Positions 29,537 through 38,433 are shown, counted from the first letter of the stretch. The stretch is DNA of 64,000 nt from Streptomyces antioxidans (GCF_000968685.2 NZ_LAKD02000118.1:17999-81998), one strand, 5' to 3'. Made by a program: numbers and translations. The notes: generated by a model not told the origin, from the sequence alone.

Positions 29537-29567
29537 GGCCTCCGAGCGTTGTAGCGAGTGGGAGGCC
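29537..29567 (+). terminator. stem-loop between dop and pup
   Basis: GGCCTCC (29537-29543) pairs with GGAGGCC (29561-29567). It lies 30 bp past dop and directly before the PafBC-like promoter of pup. No U-tract. Confidence 0.4.
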
Positions 29568-29568
29568 G

Positions 29569-29591
29569 ATGTCGGACCCTCCTTGTAGGGT
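29569..29591 (+). promoter_or_regulatory. PafBC-like promoter of pup
   Basis: ATGTCGGAC, 8 bp, TAGGGT, placing a start site about 45 bp before the pup ATG. The TGTCRG-N10-TAGGNT spacing equals that of the nuclease and helY promoters in this window. The hexamer also lies in a small hairpin (GACCCT/AGGGTC). First element matches 6 of 9 consensus positions. Confidence 0.45.
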
Positions 29592-29642
29592 CTGATCTTG
29601 AGACCGATCGAATCAGCGGGCGAACCGAGCGGGGTGAGGGAA

Positions 29643-29861
29643 ATGGCGACCAAGGACACCGGCGGCGGGCAGCAGAAGGCGTCGCGCTCGACCGAGGAGG
29701 TCGAGGAGCAGACGCAGGACGCACAGGCCGCGGACGACCTCAAGGAGCGGCAGGAGAAGCTCTCGGACGACGTGGACTCCGTGCTGGACGAGATCGACGA
29801 CGTGCTCGAGGAGAACGCGGAGGACTTCGTGCGGTCTTTCGTCCAGAAGGGCGGGCAGTAA
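29643..29861 (+). CDS. pup: prokaryotic ubiquitin-like protein Pup
   Basis: A 72-residue, intrinsically disordered protein tag. The C-terminal half has the conserved helix-forming segment DDVDSVLDEIDDVLEENAED that Arc grips, then FVRSFVQKGGQ. It ends in Gln, so Dop must deamidate it to Glu before PafA can attach it to lysines. An in-frame ATG 45 bp upstream would add a non-conserved extension; the ATG at 29643 follows GTGAGGG. Confidence 0.97.
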   Translation: MATKDTGGGQQKASRSTEEVEEQTQDAQAADDLKERQEKLSDDVDSVLDEIDDVLEENAEDFVRSFVQKGGQ

Positions 29862-29969
29862 GGCGCGTCTCCTCCGTCCTGCGTCCCCGCGGTGGGACGC
29901 AGGACGGATGACTTCCATGGCCAGGGGTATGGTCCGTGCATCATTTCAAGATCTGGTGGAAGGAAACGT

Positions 29970-30815
29970 GTGGAAGCCAACACTCGTAGCACAGGGCGTC
30001 TGCCGGCTGCCTTCCTGACGCCCGGCTCCTCGTCGTTCATGGACTTCCTGGGCGATCACTCGCCCGAGCTGCTTCCGGGGAACCGCCCGCTGCCCCCGGT
30101 GCAGGGCGCCGTCGAGGCCCCCCACGGCACCACCATCGTGGCGGTGACCTTCTCCGGCGGTGTGGTGCTCGCCGGTGACCGCCGCGCCACCATGGGCAAT
30201 GTCATCGCACAGCGTGACATCGAGAAGGTCTTCCCGGCCGATGAGTTCTCGGCGGTCGGGATCGCGGGGACCGCCGGTATCGCGGTGGAGATGGTCAAGC
30301 TCTTCCAGCTGGAGCTGGAGCACTTCGAGAAGGTCGAGGGCACGGTGCTCTCGCTCGAGGGCAAGGCGAACAGGCTGTCGACCATGATCCGCGGCAACCT
30401 CGGCATGGCGATGCAGGGCCTTGCCGTGGTCCCGCTCTTCGCGGGGTGGGACGTCGACCGGGAGAAGGGCCGCATCTTCTCCTACGACGTGACCGGGGGG
30501 CGTTCGGAGGAGCGCGGCTTCGCCGCCACCGGCTCGGGCTCGATGTTCGCCCGGGGCGCGCTCAAGAAGCTCTATCGCGAGGATTCGACCGAGGAGCAGG
30601 CCGCCACGGCCGTTCTCCAGGCGCTCTATGACGCCGCCGACGACGATTCGGCCACCGGAGGGCCGGATCTCGCCCGCCGTATTTATCCGATCATCACCTC
30701 CCTCACCGAGGACGGTTTCAAGAGGTTCAGCGAGGACGAGGTGTCCGAACTCGCCCGCGCCATCCATGAACGGCGCCTCGAAGAGCCGGACGGCCCGCGC
30801 GCCGCCCTGCTCTGA
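29970..30815 (+). CDS. prcB: 20S proteasome beta subunit
   Basis: A 281-residue proteasome catalytic subunit. A 53-residue propeptide ends EAPHG, and autocleavage exposes Thr54 (TTIVAVTFSGGVVLAGDRRA), the nucleophile. Asp and Lys of the active site are in AGDRRATMGN and the following EKVF segment. GTG at 29970 with GGAAGG upstream gives the usual length. It lies 108 bp after pup and 54 bp before prcA. Confidence 0.97.
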   Translation: MEANTRSTGRLPAAFLTPGSSSFMDFLGDHSPELLPGNRPLPPVQGAVEAPHGTTIVAVTFSGGVVLAGDRRATMGNVIAQRDIEKVFPADEFSAVGIAGTAGIAVEMVKLFQLELEHFEKVEGTVLSLEGKANRLSTMIRGNLGMAMQGLAVVPLFAGWDVDREKGRIFSYDVTGGRSEERGFAATGSGSMFARGALKKLYREDSTEEQAATAVLQALYDAADDDSATGGPDLARRIYPIITSLTEDGFKRFSEDEVSELARAIHERRLEEPDGPRAALL

Positions 30816-30869
30816 TCAGGACGGTCCAACCGGAATGCATTCGCCAATGACAGAAGGGACGGACAGCCG

Positions 30870-31637
30870 GTGACGACGCCGTTCTATGTTTCTCCTCAGC
30901 AGGCTATGGCCGACCGCGCGGAATACGCCCGTAAGGGCATCGCGCGCGGCCGCAGCGTGGTCGTGCTGCAGTACACCGACGGCATCGTCTTCGTTGCGGA
31001 GAACCCGTCCCGTGCGCTGCACAAGGTCAGCGAGATCTATGACCGGATCGCCTTCGCGGCGGTCGGTAAGTACAACGAATTCGAGAATCTGCGCATCGGC
31101 GGTGTCCGCTACGCCGATCTGCGGGGCTATACCTATGACCGCGAGGACGTCACGGCCCGCGGGCTGGCGAATGTCTACGCCCAGACCCTGGGCACGATCT
31201 TCTCCAGCGCCGCCGAGAAGCCGTACGAGGTGGAGCTGATCGTCGCCGAGGTCGGGGAGGGCCCCGAGGACGACCAGATCTACCGGCTTCCGCACGACGG
31301 CTCCATCGTGGACGAGCACGGCTCGGTCGCCGTCGGTGGGAACGCCGACCAGATCAGCAGCTATCTCGACCAGCGCCACCGGGACGGCATGACCCTGGCC
31401 GAGGCCCTCAAGCTGGCCGTCGACTCGCTCTCCCGTGACAACAACGGCGGGGAGCGCAGCCTCACCGCCGAGCATCTCGAGGTCGCGGTCCTGGACCGCA
31501 CCCGCCCCCAGAAGCGCAAGTTCAAGCGCGTCCTGGGCGGCCAGCTCTCCCGCCTCATGGAGCCCGGAGAGGGCGGCGCCGACGCGGAGGCGTCGCCCGA
31601 GTCCCCGGAGGAGCCCTCCTCGGACTCCGAGGACTGA
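30870..31637 (+). CDS. prcA: 20S proteasome alpha subunit
   Basis: A 255-residue alpha subunit forming the outer rings of the core particle. N-terminal TPFYVSPQQAMADRAEYARKG is the gating and H0 region, followed by VVLQYTDGIVFVAENPSRALHKVSEIYDR-type core. The C-terminus is an acidic, Ser/Pro-rich tail (SPEEPSSDSED). GTG start at 30870 with AGAAGGGA upstream. It ends the proteasome cluster; a repeat-rich gene-free region follows. Confidence 0.97.
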   Translation: MTTPFYVSPQQAMADRAEYARKGIARGRSVVVLQYTDGIVFVAENPSRALHKVSEIYDRIAFAAVGKYNEFENLRIGGVRYADLRGYTYDREDVTARGLANVYAQTLGTIFSSAAEKPYEVELIVAEVGEGPEDDQIYRLPHDGSIVDEHGSVAVGGNADQISSYLDQRHRDGMTLAEALKLAVDSLSRDNNGGERSLTAEHLEVAVLDRTRPQKRKFKRVLGGQLSRLMEPGEGGADAEASPESPEEPSSDSED

Positions 31638-32314
31638 CCCACCCGCCTCCCGCTCTCCCCGCCACCGCCGCCCCGGCCCACGCACTCATCGGGGCGGCGG
31701 TGACGTTATGGACCACGAGAGCGAGACGGCCCCTGGCACCTGACGCACACCGGCGCACACACCGGGCTTGCGACCGGGTCCGGCGGGGCCCGGCGGGACT
31801 TGGCCGGTGGGTGGGTGCCCCCGTCGTGCGGTCGGGTCTGCAACGGGCTGCGGTGGTCGCTCCGCGGTCAGTCCGTGTCCGCGCGGGTCGCGGTGGCGGA
31901 CCTGGGGGCGGGCCAGGGCCGTGGGGGCGCGGTGGCGGACGAGGGTCACACGCGGGCCCGCCCCTCGCTGCTGGCCGTGCGGCGGCGCGCACTCGGCCTG
32001 GCCAGGGGCGTGTCCTGGCCGGGAATGGCGTGCCCTTGGCTGGTGGGTCGGTGTCCTGGGCAGCGGCCTGTGGGGCCGGTCCGGAGCCAGTCCGTGCCCG
32101 CGTAGGCCGCGGTCACGGACCGCGGGCATACGCGGGCCCGTTTCTTGAGGCTGGCAGTCCGGTGGCGCGCACACCCGGCCCGGCCGGAGGCCGTGCCTAC
32201 GGATACGACCTGGCCTGGCCGGTGGGCCCCGGCGTGCGGCCACGCCCGAAGGGGGCCGCAGGGTCCTTCGTGCTCGCTTGGGCAGTGGGGGTGGTGGACC
32301 GGACCCGGGCTGGG
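31638..32314 (+). repeat. 677-bp gene-free region with degenerate 180-bp repeat
   Basis: A 43-bp block beginning ACGCGGGCCCG and ending GGCGCGCAC occurs at 31950-31992 and again at 32130-32172, exactly 180 bp apart, with further similarity around both (CAGTCCGTG words at about 31869 and 32088; CGCGGTGGCGGAC at 31889 and 31929). Open frames exist on both strands but are low-complexity Gly/Arg/Pro/Ala and show no family features, so I see no gene. Confidence 0.6.
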
Positions 32315-33490
32315 TCAGGGTCGTGGGGGAGGGGCCGTGGAGCCTCGGGGGAGCAGGGTGACGGGGAGCACGGTGGCCTGGGGTGACTCGCCGTCCAGGA
32401 GCGTCATCAGGGCCCGCATACCCGCCGCGCCCACCGCCTCCGCCGAGAGCCGCACCGTGGTCAGCTCCGGTTCCACCGCCGTGGCCAGGGCCAGATCGTC
32501 GAAGCCCGTCACCGAGATGTCGTCCGGGATCCGCAGCCCCAGCCGCCGGGCCGCCTTGCAGGCGCCCGCGGCCAGGATGTCGTCGTCGCAGACGAGGGCG
32601 GTCGGCCGGGGGCCTGGGCGGGCCAGGACGCGTTCGGCGGCGCGGCGGCCCTCCTCGACGCTCAGCCCCGCCGGTTCGGCGCTCAGCGCGGCGCCCTGGA
32701 CCCCGTCCAACGCCTCGCTCAGGGCCCGGGCGCGGACCCGGAAGGTCCAGGAGTCCACCGCCGCCGCGAGATGGGCCACCCGGCGGTGCCCGAGTCCCAG
32801 CAGATGCTCGGCCACCTGCCGTGCCCCGTCCGCGATGTCGAGGTTGACCGTGGCCGCCGCGGCGGCGTCGTCCGGGTCGCTGTCGAGCATCACCAGCGGC
32901 AGTCCGCCGCCGCGCACCGCGACCAGCGCGTCGGCCGCCATGGAGGAGGCGATCACCCCGTCCAGCGAGGCGCGCGCCGAGTCGAACGGATCCCGGGCCG
33001 GGCCCACGCCCTCAGGGGACGGATAGAGCACCACACCGAAGCCGTGGTCGGCGGCGACCCGCTCGGCGCCGGTGTAGACGCGGGCGAAGAACTCGGTCGT
33101 CAGGGCGGGCACCACCAGCAGCACGGTCCTGGTGCGGCCCAGGCGGAGGCTGCGGGCCGCGAGATTGGGGCGGTAGCCGAGGTCCCGCGCGGCGGCGCGC
33201 ACGGCCGCCACGGTGCGCTCGGAGACCCGTCCGGGCCACTTCTCCCCGAGTACGAGGGACACGGTCGCCTGAGACACGCCCGCCGCCCGCGCCACGTCCC
33301 GGCTAGTAGCCCGCCCCGCGCCCGGGCGACCCGCCCCGCTGCCCGGAGCCGTCCCGCCGCCTGCGGCCGCGCTACCCGCGCCCGTTCCGCCGCGGCCCGG
33401 GCCGCTGCCCGCTGCGGCCCCGCCGTCTGAGGGCGTCCCACTGCCGCCTGCGGCCCCGCCACTCGCGGTCGCCCCGCCACCGGGAGTCAT
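32315..33490 (-). CDS. LacI-family transcriptional regulator
   Basis: A 391-residue repressor. The LacI helix-turn-helix starts only at residue about 61 (ATSRDVARAAGVSQATVSLVL), after a Gly/Ala/Ser low-complexity extension. The periplasmic-binding-like effector domain follows (VLLVVPALTTEFFARVYTGAE ... DDISVTGFDDLALA). A GGAGG site 8 nt upstream supports ATG at 33490. It is divergent from the MFS gene and probably controls it. Confidence 0.9.
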   Translation of the reverse strand: MTPGGGATASGGAAGGSGTPSDGGAAAGSGPGRGGTGAGSAAAGGGTAPGSGAGRPGAGRATSRDVARAAGVSQATVSLVLGEKWPGRVSERTVAAVRAAARDLGYRPNLAARSLRLGRTRTVLLVVPALTTEFFARVYTGAERVAADHGFGVVLYPSPEGVGPARDPFDSARASLDGVIASSMAADALVAVRGGGLPLVMLDSDPDDAAAAATVNLDIADGARQVAEHLLGLGHRRVAHLAAAVDSWTFRVRARALSEALDGVQGAALSAEPAGLSVEEGRRAAERVLARPGPRPTALVCDDDILAAGACKAARRLGLRIPDDISVTGFDDLALATAVEPELTTVRLSAEAVGAAGMRALMTLLDGESPQATVLPVTLLPRGSTAPPPRP

Positions 33491-34111
33491 CCCGCCGCCC
33501 TCCGCTGGGGGCTCGCTGACTGGGGGCGTCCGGCTGCCTCCAGCTGCGCCCCCGCCACCTGGCCCCGCCCCGCCGCTGCCTGCCGCGGCCCCACCGTCCG
33601 GAACCCCGCCGCTGCCCGCCGGAGCTTCGTCGCCGGTGGTGTCCCGCCCCCGCCCGCTGCGGTCTCCTCGCCTGGGGGCGTCTCGCCACCCGCCCCGTCG
33701 ACCGTGGTCCCGCTGCCCGCGGCCGTCTCGCCGCCGCCCGGCGGCGTCCCGCCACCGTGGGCCGCGGCTTCACCGCCCGGAGCCCCGCTGGCGGCGGCCC
33801 CGCCACCCCGCCCGCCGTGCGGCCTCGTGGCCCCGGGGGCGTTCCCGTTGGGGTCGCCCGTCGGGTGGGGGCGGTCCGTGCTTGCCGCCATTGCCTCGGC
33901 TCCCCTCGGTCGCCGTACGGCTCGCCGCAGGCTGCTCGCTCATTCCGGTCCGCTTCCGGGTTCGCTTCCGGGTCTGCGGCCGGTCCGTCTCCGGTCTGTC
34001 TCCGGTCCGTTTCCGGGTCCGTTTCCGGTCCGCTTTCCGTCCGCCTCCGGGTCTGCCTTCGGTACGCGAGCGGTGGACCCGCGACCGCGGCCATGGTACG
34101 TATGACGCCAG
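33491..34111. repeat. low-complexity minisatellite-like region upstream of the LacI gene
   Basis: From 33491 to about 33890 the minus strand encodes, in shifting frames, Gly/Ala/Pro/Thr-rich sequence like the regulator's own N-terminus (an open frame with MAASTDRPHPTG at 33891 ends at 33487, overlapping the regulator's ATG). From about 33937 to 34062 the sequence is a degenerate 6/12-bp repeat of GGTCCGTTTCCG-like units. No convincing gene. Confidence 0.6.
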
Positions 34112-34129
34112 ACGTTATACGTACAACGT
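34112..34129. promoter_or_regulatory. near-palindromic operator between LacI and MFS genes
   Basis: ACGTTATACGTACAACGT is an 18-bp dyad with one mismatched pair (two positions), 76 bp before the MFS start and in the divergent promoter region. A second half-like word TACGTATGACG lies just left. It is the likely binding site of the adjacent regulator. Confidence 0.5.
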
Positions 34130-34204
34130 CGATCACGACCCGCGACTCGCTCGCGACAACCCGGCGGACCGGCACTCACCAGAATCCGCAGGAAGGGGCA
34201 GGCA

Positions 34205-35488
34205 ATGGCGGCTGGCTACGGGGAACTGCTGCGCACCCCGCACGCGGCACGGCTGCTCACCGGCACGCTCATGGGACGGCTGCCGAACGCCACCGCCGCA
34301 CTCGCCGTGCTGCTCTTCGCCCGCGCAGAGGGCGGCAGCTATGCCCTCGCCGGGGCGCTGTCCGCCGTCTACGGCGCGGCCAACGCGGTGGGCCAGCCGC
34401 TGCTCGGCCGGGCCGTGGACCGCCTCGGCCAGCCCCGGGTGATGCTCCCCGCCGCCGTGGTCTCCGCGCTCGGCATGGTCCTGCTGGCCGTCGTCGGGCT
34501 CGAGCCGCTGCCCGTGGCGTATGCCGCGATGCTGATCGCCGGGCTGTTCACCCCGCCGCTGGAGGGCGGGCTGCGGGCGCTGTGGCCCACCGTGCTGCGG
34601 CGCGAGGACCAGGTGCACGCGGCGTACGCGCTGGACGCCGTGGCCCAGGAGGTGATGTTCGCCGTCGGCCCGCTGCTGGTCACCCTGTCCGTGGCCATGT
34701 GGTCCGAGGCGGCCGCGCTGCTGGTCATCAACGCCATCGGGGTCGCGGGCGCGCTCTCCGTCGTGGTCTCGCGGCCCTCGCGGCAGTGGCGCTCCGCGCC
34801 GCGCGAGGCCCACTGGCTGGGCGCGCTGCGCTCGCCCGGGCTGCTGGTGCTGCTGGGCTCGTTCTTCTTCATCGGGCTCGCCCTCGGCGCCATCGCGGTG
34901 GCCGCCGTGGCGTACGCCGACGAGCACGGCGGCGGCGCGGTCTCCAGCGCGCTGCTCTCCGCCCTCGGGGTGGGCGCGCTGGTCGGCGGCGTCGTCTACG
35001 GCGGCCGGACCTGGCCCGGCGCGCCCGAACGGCGGCTGCGGCTGCTCGTGGCCGCGCTGGCGCTGGGCTATCTGCCGCTGACGCTGGTGCCGGGCGTCGT
35101 CACGATGACCGTCCTCGCCGGGGTGGCGGGCGTGTTCCTCGCCCCCTCGCTCGCCTGCGCCTTCGTCGTCGTGGACCGCCACGCCCCGTCCGGCACGGTC
35201 ACCGAGGCGTTCTCCTGGCTGGTGACCACCTTCGTGGTGGGCAACGCGGCCGGCACCGCCGTGGCCGGACCCGCCGTCCAGCTCGGCGGCGTGGCCCCCG
35301 GATTCGCGGTCCCCGCGGCCGGTGGCGCGGCCGCCCTGGCGGTGCTGCTGGCGGCCCAGCGGTTCCTCCTGGACGGGCCGCGCGCCGCCGTCCAGCCGGC
35401 CTCGTACCGAACACCGGATGAACCCCGTACGGAAAATGATCGCAACCGTGCCCCCGAACCCGGTTTCAGAGCACGCCATCAGGCGTAA
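34205..35488 (+). CDS. MFS transporter
   Basis: A 427-residue major-facilitator protein with about 12 hydrophobic segments. The loop 2-3 signature reads GRAVDRLGQPRVMLPAA. The C-terminus is polar and ends 9 bp before pafA. GGAAGGGG precedes the ATG. It resembles drug exporters; substrate unknown. Likely under the divergent LacI-type regulator. Confidence 0.9.
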   Translation: MAAGYGELLRTPHAARLLTGTLMGRLPNATAALAVLLFARAEGGSYALAGALSAVYGAANAVGQPLLGRAVDRLGQPRVMLPAAVVSALGMVLLAVVGLEPLPVAYAAMLIAGLFTPPLEGGLRALWPTVLRREDQVHAAYALDAVAQEVMFAVGPLLVTLSVAMWSEAAALLVINAIGVAGALSVVVSRPSRQWRSAPREAHWLGALRSPGLLVLLGSFFFIGLALGAIAVAAVAYADEHGGGAVSSALLSALGVGALVGGVVYGGRTWPGAPERRLRLLVAALALGYLPLTLVPGVVTMTVLAGVAGVFLAPSLACAFVVVDRHAPSGTVTEAFSWLVTTFVVGNAAGTAVAGPAVQLGGVAPGFAVPAAGGAAALAVLLAAQRFLLDGPRAAVQPASYRTPDEPRTENDRNRAPEPGFRARHQA

Positions 35489-35491
35489 TGT
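35464..35491 (+). promoter_or_regulatory. possible leaderless promoter of pafA
   Basis: TTTCAG, 16 bp, TAATGT, then 6 bp to the pafA ATG, which lacks a ribosome site. The promoter lies within the end of the MFS gene and would start transcription at or next to the ATG. Confidence 0.4.
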
Positions 35492-35497
35492 TCAGGC

Positions 35498-36859
35498 ATG
35501 GACCGCCGCATTTTCGGGCTGGAGAACGAGTACGGCGTCACGTGCACATTCAGGGGACAGCGCCGGTTGTCTCCTGACGAAGTGGCGCGGTACCTCTTCC
35601 GCCGTGTCGTCTCCTGGGGCCGCAGCAGCAATGTCTTCCTGCGCAACGGCGCCCGCCTCTATCTCGACGTGGGCTCACACCCGGAATACGCGACACCCGA
35701 GTGTGACAACGTGACCGAGCTGGTCACCCACGACAAAGCGGGCGAGCGCATTCTCGAAGGTCTGCTCGTGGACGCGGAGCGCCGCCTGCACGAGGAGGGA
35801 ATCGCGGGCGACGTCTATCTCTTCAAGAACAACACCGACTCCGCGGGCAACTCTTACGGCTGCCACGAGAACTATCTGGTGGCACGGCACGGGGAGTTCT
35901 CCCGGCTCGCCGACATTCTCATCCCGTTTCTGGTGACGCGACAGCTCCTGTGCGGCGCGGGCAAGGTCCTCCAGACCCCCCGCGGCGCGGTCTACTGCGT
36001 CAGCCAGCGCGCCGAGCACATCTGGGAGGGCGTCAGCTCCGCCACCACCCGCTCCCGGCCGATCATCAACACCCGCGACGAACCCCACGCCGACGCCGAG
36101 CGCTACCGCAGGCTGCACGTCATCGTGGGCGACTCCAACATGTCCGAGACCACCATGCTGCTCAAGGTCGGCGCCACCGACCTGGTGCTCCGCATGATCG
36201 AGGCGGGCACGGTGATGCGTGACCTGACCCTGGAGAACCCCATCCGGGCGATCCGCGAGGTCAGCCACGACATCACCGGGCAGCGCAAGGTGCGGCTCGC
36301 CAGTGGGCGCGAGGCGTCCGCCCTGGAGGTGCAGCAGGAGTACTACGAGAAGGCCGTCGACTTCTGCGAGCGCCGGGGCATCCGCACCGGCATGGTCGAG
36401 CGCGTCCTCGAGCTGTGGGGCCGCACCCTGGACGCGATCCGCACCGAGGAGCTCGACCGGATCGGCACCGAAATCGACTGGGTGATGAAGTACCAGCTCA
36501 TCGAGCAGTACCGGGCGAAGAACAACATCACCATGTCGCATCCCCGGATCGCCCAGATAGACCTCGCCTACCACGACATCCACCGCCGCCGCGGGCTCTA
36601 CTACCTGCTGGAGAAGCGCGGTCAGGCGGCCCGGGTCTGCAACGACTTGAAGATCTTCGAGGGCAAGTCGGTGCCACCGCAGACCACCCGCGCCCGGCTG
36701 CGCGGCGACTTCATCCGCCGGGCCCAGGAGCAGCGCCGCGACTTCACCGTCGACTGGGTGCATCTGAAGCTCAATGACCAGGCGCAGCGCACCGTGCTGT
36801 GCAAGGACCCCTTCCGCTCGGTCGACGACCGCGTGGAGAAGCTGATCGCCGGTATGTGA
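35498..36859 (+). CDS. pafA: Pup ligase
   Basis: A 453-residue ATP-dependent ligase that joins the C-terminal Glu of Pup to substrate lysines. It starts MDRRIFGLENEYGVTCTF (Glu ligands for Mg-ATP), has YLDVGSHPEYATPE with the catalytic Asp near residue 57, and YLFKNNTDSAGNSYGCHENY. It lacks the Dop loop. Homologous to dop throughout. Confidence 0.97.
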   Translation: MDRRIFGLENEYGVTCTFRGQRRLSPDEVARYLFRRVVSWGRSSNVFLRNGARLYLDVGSHPEYATPECDNVTELVTHDKAGERILEGLLVDAERRLHEEGIAGDVYLFKNNTDSAGNSYGCHENYLVARHGEFSRLADILIPFLVTRQLLCGAGKVLQTPRGAVYCVSQRAEHIWEGVSSATTRSRPIINTRDEPHADAERYRRLHVIVGDSNMSETTMLLKVGATDLVLRMIEAGTVMRDLTLENPIRAIREVSHDITGQRKVRLASGREASALEVQQEYYEKAVDFCERRGIRTGMVERVLELWGRTLDAIRTEELDRIGTEIDWVMKYQLIEQYRAKNNITMSHPRIAQIDLAYHDIHRRRGLYYLLEKRGQAARVCNDLKIFEGKSVPPQTTRARLRGDFIRRAQEQRRDFTVDWVHLKLNDQAQRTVLCKDPFRSVDDRVEKLIAGM

Positions 36860-36972
36860 CCGGCGTACGGCTTACCTTCCCCTCGGGCCCCGTGCGTTCT
36901 CCGGACGGGGCCCGAGTCACGTCGTAGAGTGACGCGCACTGGCCATCGCAAGATCTACCTAACGAGGACTCC

Positions 36973-37968
36973 GTGCGTCGACGCTCCGTACTCCTTGCCG
37001 TGCCCGCGGGCCTGCTGACACTCGCGGGCTGCGGTGACGAAGAATCAGGGTCCGACAAGACCAAGCCGTCCCAGGAGCCGACGAACCAGAGTCCCTCACC
37101 GGCCCCCACCGGCAAGATCGTCTCCGGCCCGGTGCCGGCCATCACCGCCGGTAAGAAGTTCGGTGAGAAGCCGAAGGTCGCCAAGGGCACGGGGAAGCCC
37201 CCGAAGGACCTCGCGGTCAAGACGATCAGCCAGGGCGACGGCAGGAAGACGGTCAAGGGCGACTGGCTCCAGGTCAGCTACCTGGCGCAGATCTGGGACA
37301 CCGGGAAGGTCATCGACAACACCTTCGACAAGAAGAAGACCGCCGCCTTCCCCCTCGGCAAGGGCCAGGTCCTCCCGGGCTGGGACCAGGGACTGCTGGG
37401 CCGTAACCTCGGCAGCCGGCTGGAGATGGCCGTCCCGCCCGCGTACGCGTACGGCAAGCAGGGCCAGCCGCAGGCCGGTATCAAGGGCACCGACACGCTG
37501 GTCTTCGTCTTCGACCTCGTCGGCGCCTATGACGCCAAGAGCTCGGCCAAGGGCCGCAAGGTGGAGCAGACCGACGCCGACCTGCCCAAGGTGTCCGCCA
37601 ACACCGACGGCAAGGCGCCCAGCATCACCGTCCCCAAGAAGTCCGCGCCGAAGAAGCTGGTCTCCGAGTACGTCATCGAGGGTGACGGCAAGGAAGTCAA
37701 GAAGACCGACGCGCTGCTCGTCCAGTACAAGGGCGTGCTGTGGGACGGCGGCAAGGAGTTCGACTCCACCTACAAGCGCGGCGAGCTCGCCCAGTTCTCG
37801 CTCCAGCAGGTCGTCAAGGGCTGGTCGCAGGGGCTGACGGGGAAGAAGGTGGGCAGTCGGGTGCTGATCGTCGTGCCCCCGGACCTGGGCTACGGCAAGG
37901 CGGCGCAGAAGGGCATCCCCGCCAACTCGACGCTGGTGTTCTCCGTGGACATCCTGGCGGTTCTGTAG
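36973..37968 (+). CDS. lipoprotein with two FKBP-type prolyl isomerase domains
   Basis: A 331-residue exported peptidyl-prolyl isomerase. The lipobox is LLTLAGC-GD at about residue 20, followed by a Ser/Pro/Thr linker. Domain 1 (about 95-190) has LPGWDQGLLGRNLGSRLEMAVPP; domain 2 (about 235-331) has VKGWSQGLTGKKVGSRVLIVVPP. It probably folds exported proteins at the membrane face. A TAGAGT -10-like box is at 36925-36930; GTG start. Confidence 0.93.
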   Translation: MRRRSVLLAVPAGLLTLAGCGDEESGSDKTKPSQEPTNQSPSPAPTGKIVSGPVPAITAGKKFGEKPKVAKGTGKPPKDLAVKTISQGDGRKTVKGDWLQVSYLAQIWDTGKVIDNTFDKKKTAAFPLGKGQVLPGWDQGLLGRNLGSRLEMAVPPAYAYGKQGQPQAGIKGTDTLVFVFDLVGAYDAKSSAKGRKVEQTDADLPKVSANTDGKAPSITVPKKSAPKKLVSEYVIEGDGKEVKKTDALLVQYKGVLWDGGKEFDSTYKRGELAQFSLQQVVKGWSQGLTGKKVGSRVLIVVPPDLGYGKAAQKGIPANSTLVFSVDILAVL

Positions 37969-38007
37969 CCTGTGCGGGTTGCCCACCACGTCACAAGGAG
38001 CAATTTC

Positions 38008-38382
38008 GTGAGCATCGAGAAGCCCGAGGTCGACTTCCCGGGCGGCGAGCCGCCGGCCGAGCTGGAGATCAAGGACATCTGGGAGGGCGACGGGCCCGCG
38101 GCCAAGGCCGGCGACAACATCGCCGTGCACTACGTGGGCGTCTCCTTCAGCACCGGTGAGGAGTTCGACGCGAGCTACAACCGCGGCACCCCGCTGCGGA
38201 TCCAGCTCGGCGTGGGCCAGGTCATCACCGGCTGGGACCAGGGCCTGCAGGGGATGAAGGTCGGCGGTCGCCGCCAGCTCATCATCCCGCCGCACCTCGG
38301 CTACGGCGACCGGGGCGCCGGTGGTGGCCGGATCAAGCCGGGCGAGACGCTGATCTTCGTCTGCGACCTGGTCTCCGTCTGA
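38008..38382 (+). CDS. cytoplasmic FKBP-type peptidyl-prolyl isomerase
   Basis: A 124-residue single-domain FKBP: VHYVGVSFSTGEEFDASYNRG, ITGWDQGLQGMKVGGRRQL and IPPHLGYGDRGAGG are the conserved active-site segments. No signal peptide. AAGGAG lies 7 nt before the GTG at 38008. It lies 39 bp after the lipoprotein FKBP and is probably co-transcribed. Confidence 0.95.
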   Translation: MSIEKPEVDFPGGEPPAELEIKDIWEGDGPAAKAGDNIAVHYVGVSFSTGEEFDASYNRGTPLRIQLGVGQVITGWDQGLQGMKVGGRRQLIIPPHLGYGDRGAGGGRIKPGETLIFVCDLVSV

Positions 38383-38399
38383 GACGGCCGTCCGTCGCA

Positions 38400-38433
38400 C
38401 CGAGGGCCCCTGCTGGTGAGCAGGGGCCCTCGG
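38400..38433 (+). terminator. intrinsic terminator after the FKBP genes
   Basis: CCGAGGGCCCCTGCT pairs perfectly with AGCAGGGGCCCTCGG (15 bp, GGTG loop) and is followed by CTTTT. The right arm and T-run recur in part at 38448-38464, a partial duplication. Confidence 0.9.

Noticed and set aside
31686..32386. Proteins of about 185 and 228 residues on opposite strands
   Set aside because: Both are low-complexity Arg/Gly/Pro/Ala translations of the repeat region with no recognisable domain or ribosome site.
33487..34175. Gly/Ala- or Arg-rich proteins upstream of the LacI gene
   Set aside because: Composition follows the minisatellite in all frames; no conserved motif.
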